This document shows, piece after piece, positions 54,182 to 62,351 of a DNA stretch of 64,000 bases. The translations under genes were made by a program, and so were the position numbers. Numbering within the stretch: the stretch's first letter is position 1; each line of letters starts with the position of its first letter. The DNA comes from Aquimarina aquimarini (lineage in GTDB: Bacteria > Bacteroidota > Bacteroidia > Flavobacteriales > Flavobacteriaceae), in contig NZ_OMKE01000049.1 in NCBI RefSeq assembly GCF_900299535.1, positions 62,001 through 126,000 of the forward strand, in the 5' to 3' direction. Under the pieces are notes generated by a model. It ran no database searches and had not been told where the DNA came from. It saw only the letters and a list, made by a program, of their open reading frames with translations.

Positions 54182-55285
54182 TCAAATTACTTCAAACAAT
54201 TTACCTGGCAAAGGTTTTACAACTCCTTTAAGTTCCATATTAAGAAGAATAGAAGCTGTTTTAAATGTAGGAATCTTACATTGTAATGCAATACTATCTA
54301 GCAGCTCTTTTCCTTGATTTTCTAAAAAATCATATATCTTTTTCTCTTGTTCATCAAGCTCTACAAATAATTTTTTCTGCACTACAGGCTTTTGTTTTTT
54401 ATCAATTTCCCAATTAAGCATATAAATCAAATCGGCTGCACTAGTAAGCATATGAGCTTGTTGTGTCTTAATAAGCATATTACACCCTTTGCTCAATGGA
54501 TCATATGTTTTACCAGGCACTGCAAATACATCTCTATTATAGGAATTTGCCATATTGGCTGTTGCCAAAGAACCTCCTTTTTCTGCACTCTCTATCACAA
54601 TAGTAGCCTCACTAAGTCCCGCAATAATTCTATTACGGCTCAAGAAATTTTTGCGATCAAATGTATCAGTACTGTAGAAATCTGTAAAAAAACCTCCATT
54701 ACACTCTATATCCTTACTATATTTTTGATGTGCTTTAGGATATATTTGATTTAAACCATGCGCAAGACAACTTACTGTTTGTAAATTATGTTTCATTGCC
54801 GCACATTGGGCAGTAATATCCACCCCATATGCAAAACCAGATACAATCACAGGATTTATTGGCGCTAATGCTTCTATCAATTCCTCACAAAATCGTACCC
54901 CATAACTTGTTACTTTTCGTGTACCTACTACACTTACTATTTTCTTATTATGAAGATCAATTCTCCCTCGACTGAACAAGACTACAGGGCCATCAATACA
55001 ATGTTTTAATTTTTCTGGATATTCCTGTTCATCATACATCAAATAATTTATATGATTCTTTTCAATAAATTTCAGCTCTTGTTCTGCCAATTTTTGATAT
55101 TCCAGTTTATGTATATTCTTAACCCTATACTTACCTATACCATCAATTTTGAGGAGGTTATCTGTTTTTTCAGATAACACCGCCTCTGCACTACCTACTT
55201 CTCGTATTAATTTTTTGATAGAACTATCCCCTAGATTAGTCACTTTTTTAAGAGTAAGTAATGCAAATAATTTTTCGATATTCAT
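54182..55285 (-). CDS. dprA: DNA-processing protein DprA
   Basis: A 367-residue protein. It has a short N-terminal HhH/SAM-like region (VGSAEAVLSEKTDNLLKIDGIGKYRVKN), the Rossmann-like DprA core (VVSVVGTRKVTSYGVRF, VIVSGFAYGVDITAQCAA, VSCLAHGLNQIYPKAHQKY, FLSRNRIIAGLSEATIVIESAEKGGSL) and a C-terminal winged-helix region (IYDFLENQGKELLDSIALQCKIPTFKTAS). DprA loads RecA on incoming single strands during transformation and is widely conserved. The ComF-type gene at 25261-25941 is the only other competence-associated gene seen. It is divergent from the HU-CCDC81/SPOR gene. Confidence 0.95.
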   Translation of the reverse strand: MNIEKLFALLTLKKVTNLGDSSIKKLIREVGSAEAVLSEKTDNLLKIDGIGKYRVKNIHKLEYQKLAEQELKFIEKNHINYLMYDEQEYPEKLKHCIDGPVVLFSRGRIDLHNKKIVSVVGTRKVTSYGVRFCEELIEALAPINPVIVSGFAYGVDITAQCAAMKHNLQTVSCLAHGLNQIYPKAHQKYSKDIECNGGFFTDFYSTDTFDRKNFLSRNRIIAGLSEATIVIESAEKGGSLATANMANSYNRDVFAVPGKTYDPLSKGCNMLIKTQQAHMLTSAADLIYMLNWEIDKKQKPVVQKKLFVELDEQEKKIYDFLENQGKELLDSIALQCKIPTFKTASILLNMELKGVVKPLPGKLFEVI

Positions 55286-55450
55286 ATGGGTTTAATTATA
55301 AAAAAACATACTAGTAAGAAAACTTGAAATCAACCATTTATAAAAATATTAATATTTTTATATTCGATCTAATATCTCTACAAGAAACAAAAAAATTCAT
55401 GACTGTTAATAAATTCAGTGTATAGAATTAAAATCACTTTCATTTTTTTA

Positions 55451-55458
55451 TACCTTTG
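55451..55458 (+). promoter_or_regulatory. Possible -7 box of the HU-CCDC81/SPOR gene
   Basis: TACCTTTG matches TAnnTTTG exactly, 60 bases before the ATG at 55519. No -33 TTG at standard spacing. Confidence 0.35.
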
Positions 55459-55518
55459 ATTATCTCGGAAAAGTCATTTTACAAAGACTATTTAAAAGAT
55501 TAAATTTTACAAGGGGCA

Positions 55519-56502
55519 ATGAATACCACAGCTAATTATATAGGTGAATTATTATATCGATACGAATGCGTAATACTTCCTGGGTTTGGAGCATTTTTGA
55601 CAAGGCGTCAATCTGCTACAATTCAAGAAGGAACTAATACATTCTACCCTCCTCAAAAATTAATTTCTTTTAATAGTCAATTACAAAACAATGATGGATT
55701 ATTAGCTAACTATATTGCTTCCGCAGAAAAGATATCATATACAGATGCAGTTGCCAAAATTCAACGTTATGTTTTATCTCTTCAAGAGAAAATGGCTCAA
55801 GGTCAACGTATTGAACTATCAAAAATAGGAACGTTTTACACTTCTGTAGAAAACACTTTACAGTTTGAACCACTGCAAGAAGTAAATTATCTCACTGAAG
55901 CCTTTGGTCTTCAATCTTTTGCTTCTCCTGCGATTACGCGTGAAGTGTATAAAGAAGAGGTTGAAGCTATTGAAGAAGTTACACCTCTTACTTTTACTCC
56001 CGAAAAACGTCGTGAACGCCCTTATTTACAGTATGCTGCTGCGGTGGCTGTAATATTAGGAGTAGGTGGATTTTTTGGCTTAAAACAAGTGAGCGACACT
56101 AATATAAGCTACAACAATAAAGAATGGCAAAAAGCCAATCAGGAAATAGAAAACAGAATACAGGAAGCTACTTTTGAAATCTCAAACCCGCTTCCTGCTG
56201 TAAATCTTTCTATTGTAAAAGATAAAGCAAACACCGAATCCGAATCAGATTCAAATATATCTACTACGGTATCAAAAAAGTTTCATGTAGTTGCTGGTGC
56301 TTTCAGAGTGCTTTCTAATGCTAATCAAAAAATACAGAAACTCAAAAAACAAGGGTTTGAAGCTCATCTGATCGGAGTAAATAAATATGGGCTACATCAA
56401 GTTGCCTATGAGAGCTATGAAAATCGACCTGAAGCATTGCAAGCATTAACCAAAATAAAAGAGCAAGAAAACTCTTCTGCATGGCTATTGATCAAAGAAT
56501 AA
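55519..56502 (+). CDS. HU-CCDC81-like plus SPOR-domain single-pass membrane protein
   Basis: A 327-residue protein. The N-terminal about 130 residues (YIGELLYRYECVILPGFGAFLTR ... GQRIELSKIGTFYTSVENTLQFEP) match the bacterial HU-CCDC81-type HU-like fold predicted in Bacteroidota. A basic stretch (EKRRERP) precedes one transmembrane helix (about 172-190, YAAAVAVILGVGGFFGL), so the HU part should be cytoplasmic. After a linker, a C-terminal SPOR domain (about 255-327, KFHVVAGAFRVLSNANQKIQK) lies in the periplasm, where SPOR domains bind stem-peptide-free septal peptidoglycan. A chromosome- or septum-related role is inference. Its last codons are part of a hairpin. The next gene is an acyl-CoA thioesterase, 208 bases away. 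Confidence 0.88.
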   Translation: MNTTANYIGELLYRYECVILPGFGAFLTRRQSATIQEGTNTFYPPQKLISFNSQLQNNDGLLANYIASAEKISYTDAVAKIQRYVLSLQEKMAQGQRIELSKIGTFYTSVENTLQFEPLQEVNYLTEAFGLQSFASPAITREVYKEEVEAIEEVTPLTFTPEKRRERPYLQYAAAVAVILGVGGFFGLKQVSDTNISYNNKEWQKANQEIENRIQEATFEISNPLPAVNLSIVKDKANTESESDSNISTTVSKKFHVVAGAFRVLSNANQKIQKLKKQGFEAHLIGVNKYGLHQVAYESYENRPEALQALTKIKEQENSSAWLLIKE

Positions 56503-56520
56503 GTATTTTCTTTGATCAAT
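56487..56520 (+). terminator. Stem-loop overlapping the end of the HU-CCDC81/SPOR gene
   Basis: ATTGATCAAAGAA (56487-56499) pairs with TTCTTTGATCAAT (56508-56520), a 13-bp stem including the last codons and leaving the stop codon in the loop. No T-run follows, so it may stabilise the mRNA end rather than terminate. Confidence 0.4.
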
Positions 56521-56689
56521 TAGAATACCATTTTTACACTATTATAACATTCATTTTACAAAGCCTACATGCGTATGTTTATTTTGTAAAGGATTTCTCA
56601 TTGATTTTACCTTAACAATATTGACTTAGCACTTCTGGCAGAGGGCCTAAATACTGTGTAACTAATTTTTTCATTACGGCATTACCTTA

Positions 56690-56697
56690 TATCTTTG
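56690..56697 (+). promoter_or_regulatory. Possible -7 box of the thioesterase gene
   Basis: TATCTTTG is an exact TAnnTTTG match, 13 bases before the ATG at 56711. No -33 TTG at standard spacing. Confidence 0.35.
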
Positions 56698-56710
56698 CTA
56701 AAAAAATTAC

Positions 56711-57220
56711 ATGGAAGCTAGACATCCCTCAGAATCACTTACTACACTAACTGATTTGGTACTCACGGGAGAGACCAATCCATTAAACAACTTATTTGGA
56801 GGAGAGCTTTTAGCTCGTATGGATCGAGCAGCAGGAATTGCTGCTGGCAGACACTCTAGACGAATTGTTGTAACTGCTTCTGTAAATCATGTTGCATTCA
56901 ATAAAGCTATCCCATTAGGAAGTGTTGTAACTGTAGAAGCAAAAGTTTCTAGAGCGTTTAGATCTTCTATGGAGGTTTATATAGACGTATGGGTAGAAGA
57001 CCGCCAAAGTGGTGAAACAACAAAAGCTAATGAGGCTATTTATACTTTTGTTGCAGTAAATGAAAGCGGAACTCCTGTATCTGTACCACCCATACAACCA
57101 GAAACAGAACTTGAAAAACAACGCTATGACGCAGCACTACGTCGTAAACAACTGAGCTTGGTTCTTGCAGGAAAAATGAGTCCTAATGATGCTACAGAAC
57201 TAAAAGCTTTGTTTGTTTAA
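56711..57220 (+). CDS. Acyl-CoA thioesterase, hotdog fold (YciA-like)
   Basis: A 169-residue cytoplasmic hotdog enzyme hydrolysing acyl-CoA thioesters. The N-terminal NNLFGGELLARMDRAAGIAA helix with a catalytic-type Asp and the VNHVAFNKAIPLGSVVTVEA strand region are family marks; the C-terminus carries a short helical tail (LEKQRYDAALRRKQLSL) as in YciA/ACOT12-type proteins. Acyl-chain preference is unknown. Its gene converges on the envC-like gene with a 35-base gap. Confidence 0.9.
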   Translation: MEARHPSESLTTLTDLVLTGETNPLNNLFGGELLARMDRAAGIAAGRHSRRIVVTASVNHVAFNKAIPLGSVVTVEAKVSRAFRSSMEVYIDVWVEDRQSGETTKANEAIYTFVAVNESGTPVSVPPIQPETELEKQRYDAALRRKQLSLVLAGKMSPNDATELKALFV

Positions 57221-57255
57221 ATCTATAAGACAAAACTTAACATCAGAACTAAGCT

Positions 57256-58485
57256 TTACATCTTATAAATCCAGCTTTGAGGATTTAATCTTTTTGCATT
57301 TTGGTAGATTAAGAATTTCATAATTGCTCTACCAGTTGTTGGATTGGTACGCACCTCTCCTAAAGATTGTTTGGTCGCTACTTTCTGACCTTCTTTGACT
57401 GTTATATTTTCAATATTATAATAAGTAGTGATATAATTACCGTGTCTAATCTGAACCAAACGGCTTGCTCCTTTCAGCTTTTGAATTGCTATAACCTCTC
57501 CTTCAAAAATCGCTCTGGCGCGTTCTCCTGCCCTTGTTTCGATTTCTACACCACTACTATTGATTTGTATATTAGGTAGCGTAGGATGCGGCTGACGCCC
57601 AAATTTTTTGGTTACTTTTCCTGTACCAACTGGCCAAGGCAGCTTCCCTTTATTAGACGTGAAATTATCAGCCATTATTTTGGCCTCAGCTGTAAGAGCA
57701 AATGTAGTTGCAGATCCTTTTTTTGTGACTTTTTTACCGGCTTTTTTGTTTGCTTTGGCAATCGCATCTCTAATTAATTTTTCGATCGCTTTATCAATAG
57801 CACTGGCTTGTTGTTCCTTTTTCTTGATCTGTTTTGTATAAACTCCCTGCTTCTTCCTAATAGAAGCCATCAAAACTTGTTGTTCCTTTTTTTCTGCCTT
57901 AAGTTTATCTTGTGCTCCTCGATTTTCTTCAATCAACCCTTGCTTATCTTTTTTTTGCCTAGACAAATCTTGATTAAGAAATTGAAGTTCTTTTGTATTA
58001 TTTTCTATTCGGATAGCTTGATCTTTACGATGCTCATTATATTGTTTCATATACTGCAATCGCTTATAGGCCTGAGTAAAATCTGCAGAAGACAACAAAA
58101 ACATTATTTTGCTTTGATGTGATTTACTTTTATAGGACTTTGCAACCATTTTGGCATACTCTTTTTTGAGTACTGTAAGCTCCTTACGATATCCTTCTAT
58201 TTTCTTGAAATTTACATTGATTTCTCTAGTCAATAGATTAGCTTGCTGATTGGTAACTTTTATTAGATTTTTTCGTGTATTGATTTGCGAATTGATGGTC
58301 TCTACTTCATCAAGTACAGAACGCTCCTTAAGCTTGTTATCAGCTCGTAATTGCTTCATCTGCTCAATTTCTTCTCTAAGTCGCTGACGTTCTTCTTCTA
58401 ATTGTTGCTGTTTTGTACTTTGTGAAAAAGAAGGGCTGCAAACCAATACTAAACCTATAAAATATATAACTTGTAAAAATCTCAT
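57256..58485 (-). CDS. EnvC-like murein hydrolase activator with a degenerate M23 domain
   Basis: A 409-residue periplasmic protein. It has a signal peptide (VCSPSFSQ), a long coiled coil (about 22-260, Lys/Glu/Gln-rich), and a C-terminal LytM/M23-type domain (about 285-409). The catalytic zinc motifs are absent: the HxxxD position reads NSSGVEI, and the HxH position reads TGRAIMKFLIYQ, so it cannot be an M23 peptidase as written. This is the EnvC architecture, which activates amidases for septal peptidoglycan splitting in other bacteria. A partner amidase is not in the window. The start overlaps the stop of the DUF4292 gene by 4 bases (ATGA), a coupled pair. Confidence 0.9.
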   Translation of the reverse strand: MRFLQVIYFIGLVLVCSPSFSQSTKQQQLEEERQRLREEIEQMKQLRADNKLKERSVLDEVETINSQINTRKNLIKVTNQQANLLTREINVNFKKIEGYRKELTVLKKEYAKMVAKSYKSKSHQSKIMFLLSSADFTQAYKRLQYMKQYNEHRKDQAIRIENNTKELQFLNQDLSRQKKDKQGLIEENRGAQDKLKAEKKEQQVLMASIRKKQGVYTKQIKKKEQQASAIDKAIEKLIRDAIAKANKKAGKKVTKKGSATTFALTAEAKIMADNFTSNKGKLPWPVGTGKVTKKFGRQPHPTLPNIQINSSGVEIETRAGERARAIFEGEVIAIQKLKGASRLVQIRHGNYITTYYNIENITVKEGQKVATKQSLGEVRTNPTTGRAIMKFLIYQNAKRLNPQSWIYKM

Positions 58486-59255
58486 TGAATAGTAACTTGC
58501 TTATATCCTGATGGTATTTTAAACGGAAAACTTACTTTAGCATTGTAATCTACTGCCTTATAATCTATCTCTATTGTCGTTTTTTCTTTGTCTTGTATTG
58601 CTTCTATATAAATTTCTTTAGGAAAATCTTGATTACCTATCTTTTGATAGCTTTGGTAGTTAATCTTCAAATCTCTATTCTCTATTGGCTGTTTCAATTG
58701 CTGTGAGAATATCTTAAATGAATTTGGATGCACCAAAAACAAGCGTTCAAAAAGTGCTAGTTCTGTTTTAGGTCTTAATTGATACACCTTGCCTTCTATC
58801 GTCGATTTGTATTTATCTTGTCTCAAATTAAACAAGGCCTGCCCCAAAAGCATTTGTTGCACTTTGTTATAATCTAAATCTGTGCCCAACCATTCACTTA
58901 ATAATTTAAAATCACCTTCAAAATAAGTGTTATTGATTTTTTCATAATAACTCACCTTTTTTGGAGTAATTAATGCTTTTGCAAGTGTAATTCCTAACAT
59001 TTTTACACTTACCCAGATAGTTTTATCTTTTTCTATTCGCAAGGTTGCATTTGGACTAAACGATTGCCTCTTGTCGTTATATTTGATTTTTACTCTAGTA
59101 TTAAGCGTTTCAAAATTAAAAGCTCGATTGTAATGATTCGCTATTACTTTTTCTGCATTTAATCTTTTAATTCCTGACTCACCTATAGCTTTTGTTCCTT
59201 TACATGAACTAAAAAGTACTATAGAAAAACATAATAGATATAATATTCTGCTCAT
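58482..59255 (-). CDS. DUF4292 lipoprotein
   Basis: A 257-residue exported protein with a lipobox (SIVLFSSC). It is beta-rich and matches DUF4292: FNFETLNTRVKIKYNDKRQSFS near the start, IWVSVKMLGITLAKALITP, then YFEGDFKLLSEWLG. The fold resembles LolA/LppX-type lipid carriers, so a lipid- or lipoprotein-transport role is plausible but unproven. It lies between a TPR gene (7 bases upstream) and the EnvC-like gene (4-base overlap), so the three are one transcript. Confidence 0.85.
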   Translation of the reverse strand: MSRILYLLCFSIVLFSSCKGTKAIGESGIKRLNAEKVIANHYNRAFNFETLNTRVKIKYNDKRQSFSPNATLRIEKDKTIWVSVKMLGITLAKALITPKKVSYYEKINNTYFEGDFKLLSEWLGTDLDYNKVQQMLLGQALFNLRQDKYKSTIEGKVYQLRPKTELALFERLFLVHPNSFKIFSQQLKQPIENRDLKINYQSYQKIGNQDFPKEIYIEAIQDKEKTTIEIDYKAVDYNAKVSFPFKIPSGYKQVTIQ

Positions 59256-59262
59256 TATCTCT

Positions 59263-60639
59263 TTATGATTTATTCTGAAGTTGATTTACTTTTTGCTGAT
59301 ATTCTGAAGCTTTTGTAGTATCTCCAAGTTTTTGATAAGCTACACTCATCTGTTGATAAAAATCTAATTCCATTTTATGGTCATCTATTACATAATCAAT
59401 CCCGATAGCAAGGATCTCTACCGCCTCTTCGGCTTTATTAAGGTGAATTAACGAAACTCCATTTACCAAATAAAAGATGGGTTGCGCAGGATACATCTCT
59501 AATGCTAATTCACTTCCAATTTGCGCCTTTTCATAACGCTTTAAATCTAATTGCAATAATAATATCCTTTTTAGCAATGCAAAATCATTCGCATTGTTTT
59601 TGATACTACGTTCATAAAAATTAAGTGCTTGTTCTTTGTTTTCTTTTTTATAATAATAATGCCCTAATTCTGTAAAAACTTTTCCATTATTCTGTCCATT
59701 AGAAAGCAAAGATATGATTGTAGTCAATTGCGATTCATACTCTGGGTTTGTGTCTATAAAACTCAGAAAATCACTAACAATCTTATATTTTGATTCAATA
59801 TCTGTTTTATTACTTTTTAAAGCAATTTGCATAGAATGAATCGCTTGTTTGATATTATTTTCTCCTAAATAAAACTTGTAAAGTGCTAAATGTACCAGTT
59901 CTGATTTTGGCTTTTTATTTAATAAAGATTTAGCCGTCTTAAAAGCTTTTTCCTTTTGATCACTCTTACTATATAGATAAATAAGGTTGAGGTAGTTTTG
60001 CTCGACCTCTGGTTTTTCTTTAATTTTTTGTTCTAATCTATTGATTTGACTATTAGGGTTTGTGATTTTTGAAGAAATTCGTTTTCGCAATCGATTACGA
60101 TATTTATCTACACCATACTCATCATCCAATTCATCTAACGCTACAATTGCTTCGTCATATCTTTTCTCAAGAAAATATAAGTTTGCCAATTGCTCTTTAA
60201 ACATAGAATTATGTTGTACCAGTTTTTCTACTACTGCCGTAGACTCTTTATACTTATGTTGCTGAAAATAAACTTCAAACAAATACTCAAGAACAAACTT
60301 ATCGTTGGGTTTAGTCTCTAACACCTTTTTAAAATTATTCTCTGCTTGCTCATACAGCTTTAACTCAAGATAATTCTTGGCTAATTCTAGATATAAGAAA
60401 TTAGAATTTGCATCAATTTCAACACATTTTTCTAATGCTTCAATTGCCTTATCATAATTGGTGATTGCTTTTTGTTTTAACGCTTCAAAAAAAAGTTCTT
60501 GAAATTCATCAGAAACATTTCCTAGGTCATCAATATTCACCTCTTGTTTAGGCTCTATTTCTTGAGAGAAAACAGTATTAACTGTAACTCCTAAGAATAG
60601 ACACAAAAACCATATATGTTTTCTATAATCAATCATCAA
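59263..60639 (-). CDS. Tetratricopeptide repeat protein, exported
   Basis: A 458-residue protein with an N-terminal signal (WFLCLFLGVTVNTVFSQ) and many TPR units across the rest (ITNYDKAIEALEKCVEIDANS; LYEQAENNFKKVLETKPND; NKEQALNFYERSIKNNAND; LNKAEEAVEILAIGIDYV). Residues about 30-455 form one solenoid. It is likely periplasmic or outer-membrane associated. It is cotranscribed with the downstream DUF4292 and EnvC-like genes and the upstream nucleotidyltransferase (31 bases). The specific partner is unknown. Confidence 0.88.
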   Translation of the reverse strand: MMIDYRKHIWFLCLFLGVTVNTVFSQEIEPKQEVNIDDLGNVSDEFQELFFEALKQKAITNYDKAIEALEKCVEIDANSNFLYLELAKNYLELKLYEQAENNFKKVLETKPNDKFVLEYLFEVYFQQHKYKESTAVVEKLVQHNSMFKEQLANLYFLEKRYDEAIVALDELDDEYGVDKYRNRLRKRISSKITNPNSQINRLEQKIKEKPEVEQNYLNLIYLYSKSDQKEKAFKTAKSLLNKKPKSELVHLALYKFYLGENNIKQAIHSMQIALKSNKTDIESKYKIVSDFLSFIDTNPEYESQLTTIISLLSNGQNNGKVFTELGHYYYKKENKEQALNFYERSIKNNANDFALLKRILLLQLDLKRYEKAQIGSELALEMYPAQPIFYLVNGVSLIHLNKAEEAVEILAIGIDYVIDDHKMELDFYQQMSVAYQKLGDTTKASEYQQKVNQLQNKS

Positions 60640-60670
60640 ATGAAACTCAAAACCTGTATTACATTATAAA

Positions 60671-61687
60671 TTATTCTAAAATAGAGTAATCCCCGATACT
60701 TACTGTAGTGAAGTTTCCATCATAAACAGCATTATTCCCTATCATTGCATTGTCTAAGTTAGCATTTTTTATGATAGTTTGTGTCTGAACTAGACTATTT
60801 TTAATGGTTGTATTTTCTATAACACACCCTTTTCCTATAGAAACATTAGGTCCTATGGTTGCATTTTTTAACGTCACTCCTTCACCAAGATAACAAGGAG
60901 CTATTACCGTAGAATTCTCTTGGGTAACTGTGTTACTTACCAAATGCTCTCCATCCTTTTGCAAAAAGCCTAACATTCTCGTATTTGTTTCTACAGTTAC
61001 ATTTTTGTTTCCACAATCCATCCACTCATCAACCTGCCCTGTCACAAATACTTTTCCGCTACTCATCATTCTCTTAATACCATCATTGATTTGGTACTCC
61101 CCACCATGTACAATATTATTATCTAAAACATATTGTAATTCATTTTTAAGCACCCCTACATCTTTGAAATAGTATATTCCAATTACTGCTTGATCAGAGA
61201 CAAACTCTTTGGGTTTTTCTACCAATTCTACAATTTGGTTATCTGTATTTAACTTTACTACCCCATAGGCTTCTGGTTGATCTACTTGTTTTACCCATAT
61301 TACCGAGTCTGCTTCTTTATCCAAATTAAAATCTGCTCTAATCAATGTATCTGCATAGGCAATTACAGCAGGGCCAGATAATGATTCTTTTGCACACATA
61401 ATTGCATGACCTGTACCTAAAGGTTGATCTTGTCTATAAATAGATGCCTTTGCCCCAAGACCTTCTGCCAACTCAGTCAAACTTGTTACGACATCTTCTC
61501 CAAAAAACGCAGGATCTCCTAATATAAAAGCTACTTCTTCTATAGGCTCGCCTAAAACTCTCGCAATATCAGATACTAATCGGTGTACAATTGGTTTTCC
61601 AGCAACTGGAATTAAAGGTTTAGGAACTGTAAGTGTGTGAGGTCTTAGCCTAGACCCTCTTCCCGCCATTGGTACAATGATTTTCAT
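60671..61687 (-). CDS. Sugar-phosphate nucleotidyltransferase with a left-handed beta-helix end
   Basis: A 338-residue cytoplasmic enzyme. The N-terminal domain (MKIIVPMAGRGSRLRPHTL with GRGSRLR) binds the nucleotide, with KPLIPVAGKPI, GTGHAIMCAKE and a metal-type Asp in YADTLIRADF. The C-terminal part (from about 255) has hexapeptide repeats (LGEGVTLKNATIGPNVSIGK). It resembles GlmU/RmlA-type transferases of sugar-1-phosphates; the sugar cannot be told from sequence. It lies between dut and the TPR/envelope genes, near a flippase, so a cell-surface polysaccharide role is plausible. Confidence 0.88.
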   Translation of the reverse strand: MKIIVPMAGRGSRLRPHTLTVPKPLIPVAGKPIVHRLVSDIARVLGEPIEEVAFILGDPAFFGEDVVTSLTELAEGLGAKASIYRQDQPLGTGHAIMCAKESLSGPAVIAYADTLIRADFNLDKEADSVIWVKQVDQPEAYGVVKLNTDNQIVELVEKPKEFVSDQAVIGIYYFKDVGVLKNELQYVLDNNIVHGGEYQINDGIKRMMSSGKVFVTGQVDEWMDCGNKNVTVETNTRMLGFLQKDGEHLVSNTVTQENSTVIAPCYLGEGVTLKNATIGPNVSIGKGCVIENTTIKNSLVQTQTIIKNANLDNAMIGNNAVYDGNFTTVSIGDYSILE

Positions 61688-61820
61688 TTTTTTTGTTTTT
61701 GTGTTATGATAATTACTTCTATAGGTGGGGTATTTATATATTTACTCACTAAGTGAGATTTTAATGCTTCAAAGCTTGCTTCAATATTAAAGGTTAGTTT
61801 CAAACAAATACTTCATTGAC

Positions 61821-61834
61821 TTGCCTCGAGGCAA
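61821..61834. repeat. 14-bp palindrome downstream of dut
   Basis: TTGCCTCGAGGCAA is a perfect palindrome between dut and the nucleotidyltransferase gene, 8 bases past the dut stop. It may be a protein-binding site or a short stem; it lacks a T-run. Confidence 0.4.
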
Positions 61835-61841
61835 CTTATTG

Positions 61842-62276
61842 TTATTTGATTCCTGTACTTCCAAAACCACCTTCTCCTCTAGAGGTTTCTGATAATTCTG
61901 TCACTTCAACCCAATCAGCACGTTCATGTTTTGCAATAACCATTTGGGCAACTCTTTCTCCGTTTTCTACAATAAAATCTTCATTAGAAAGATTTACCAA
62001 AATCACTCCTACTTCTCCTCTATAATCAGCATCTACAGTACCTGGTGCATTAAGTACAGTGATTCCTTTCTTTGCTGCCAATCCACTTCTTGGGCGAACT
62101 TGTGCCTCATATCCTACTGGTAATTCTATAAATAACCCTGTTTTTATAATTGCACGTTCTAGAGGTTTCAACACTACAGGCTCTGCTATACTAGCTCTTA
62201 GGTCCATACCCGCAGAAGCAATTGTTTCATAATTTGGAAGATCGTGTGAGGATCTATTAATAATTTTTATTTGCAT
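61842..62276 (-). CDS. dut: dUTP diphosphatase
   Basis: Hydrolyses dUTP to dUMP, limiting uracil incorporation and feeding dTMP synthesis. The 144 residues hold all five trimeric dUTPase motifs: ASAGMDLRA, PRSGLAAKKGI, NAPGTVDADYRGEVGV, GERVAQMVI and the C-terminal RGEGGFGSTG. The length is standard. It follows the flippase gene by 75 bases and precedes the nucleotidyltransferase gene by 154 bases. Confidence 0.97.
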   Translation of the reverse strand: MQIKIINRSSHDLPNYETIASAGMDLRASIAEPVVLKPLERAIIKTGLFIELPVGYEAQVRPRSGLAAKKGITVLNAPGTVDADYRGEVGVILVNLSNEDFIVENGERVAQMVIAKHERADWVEVTELSETSRGEGGFGSTGIK

Positions 62277-62351
62277 ATTTATCTACTATTATCCAATAAA
62301 ACAACAGACTACATACATTATAAATTATGAAAGTCTGAGTGTGAGTTAGAT

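Noticed and set aside
25261..55285. ComF-type gene and dprA as evidence of a competence locus
   Set aside because: They are about 28 kb apart, in unrelated neighbourhoods, and both families occur in species not known to be transformable.
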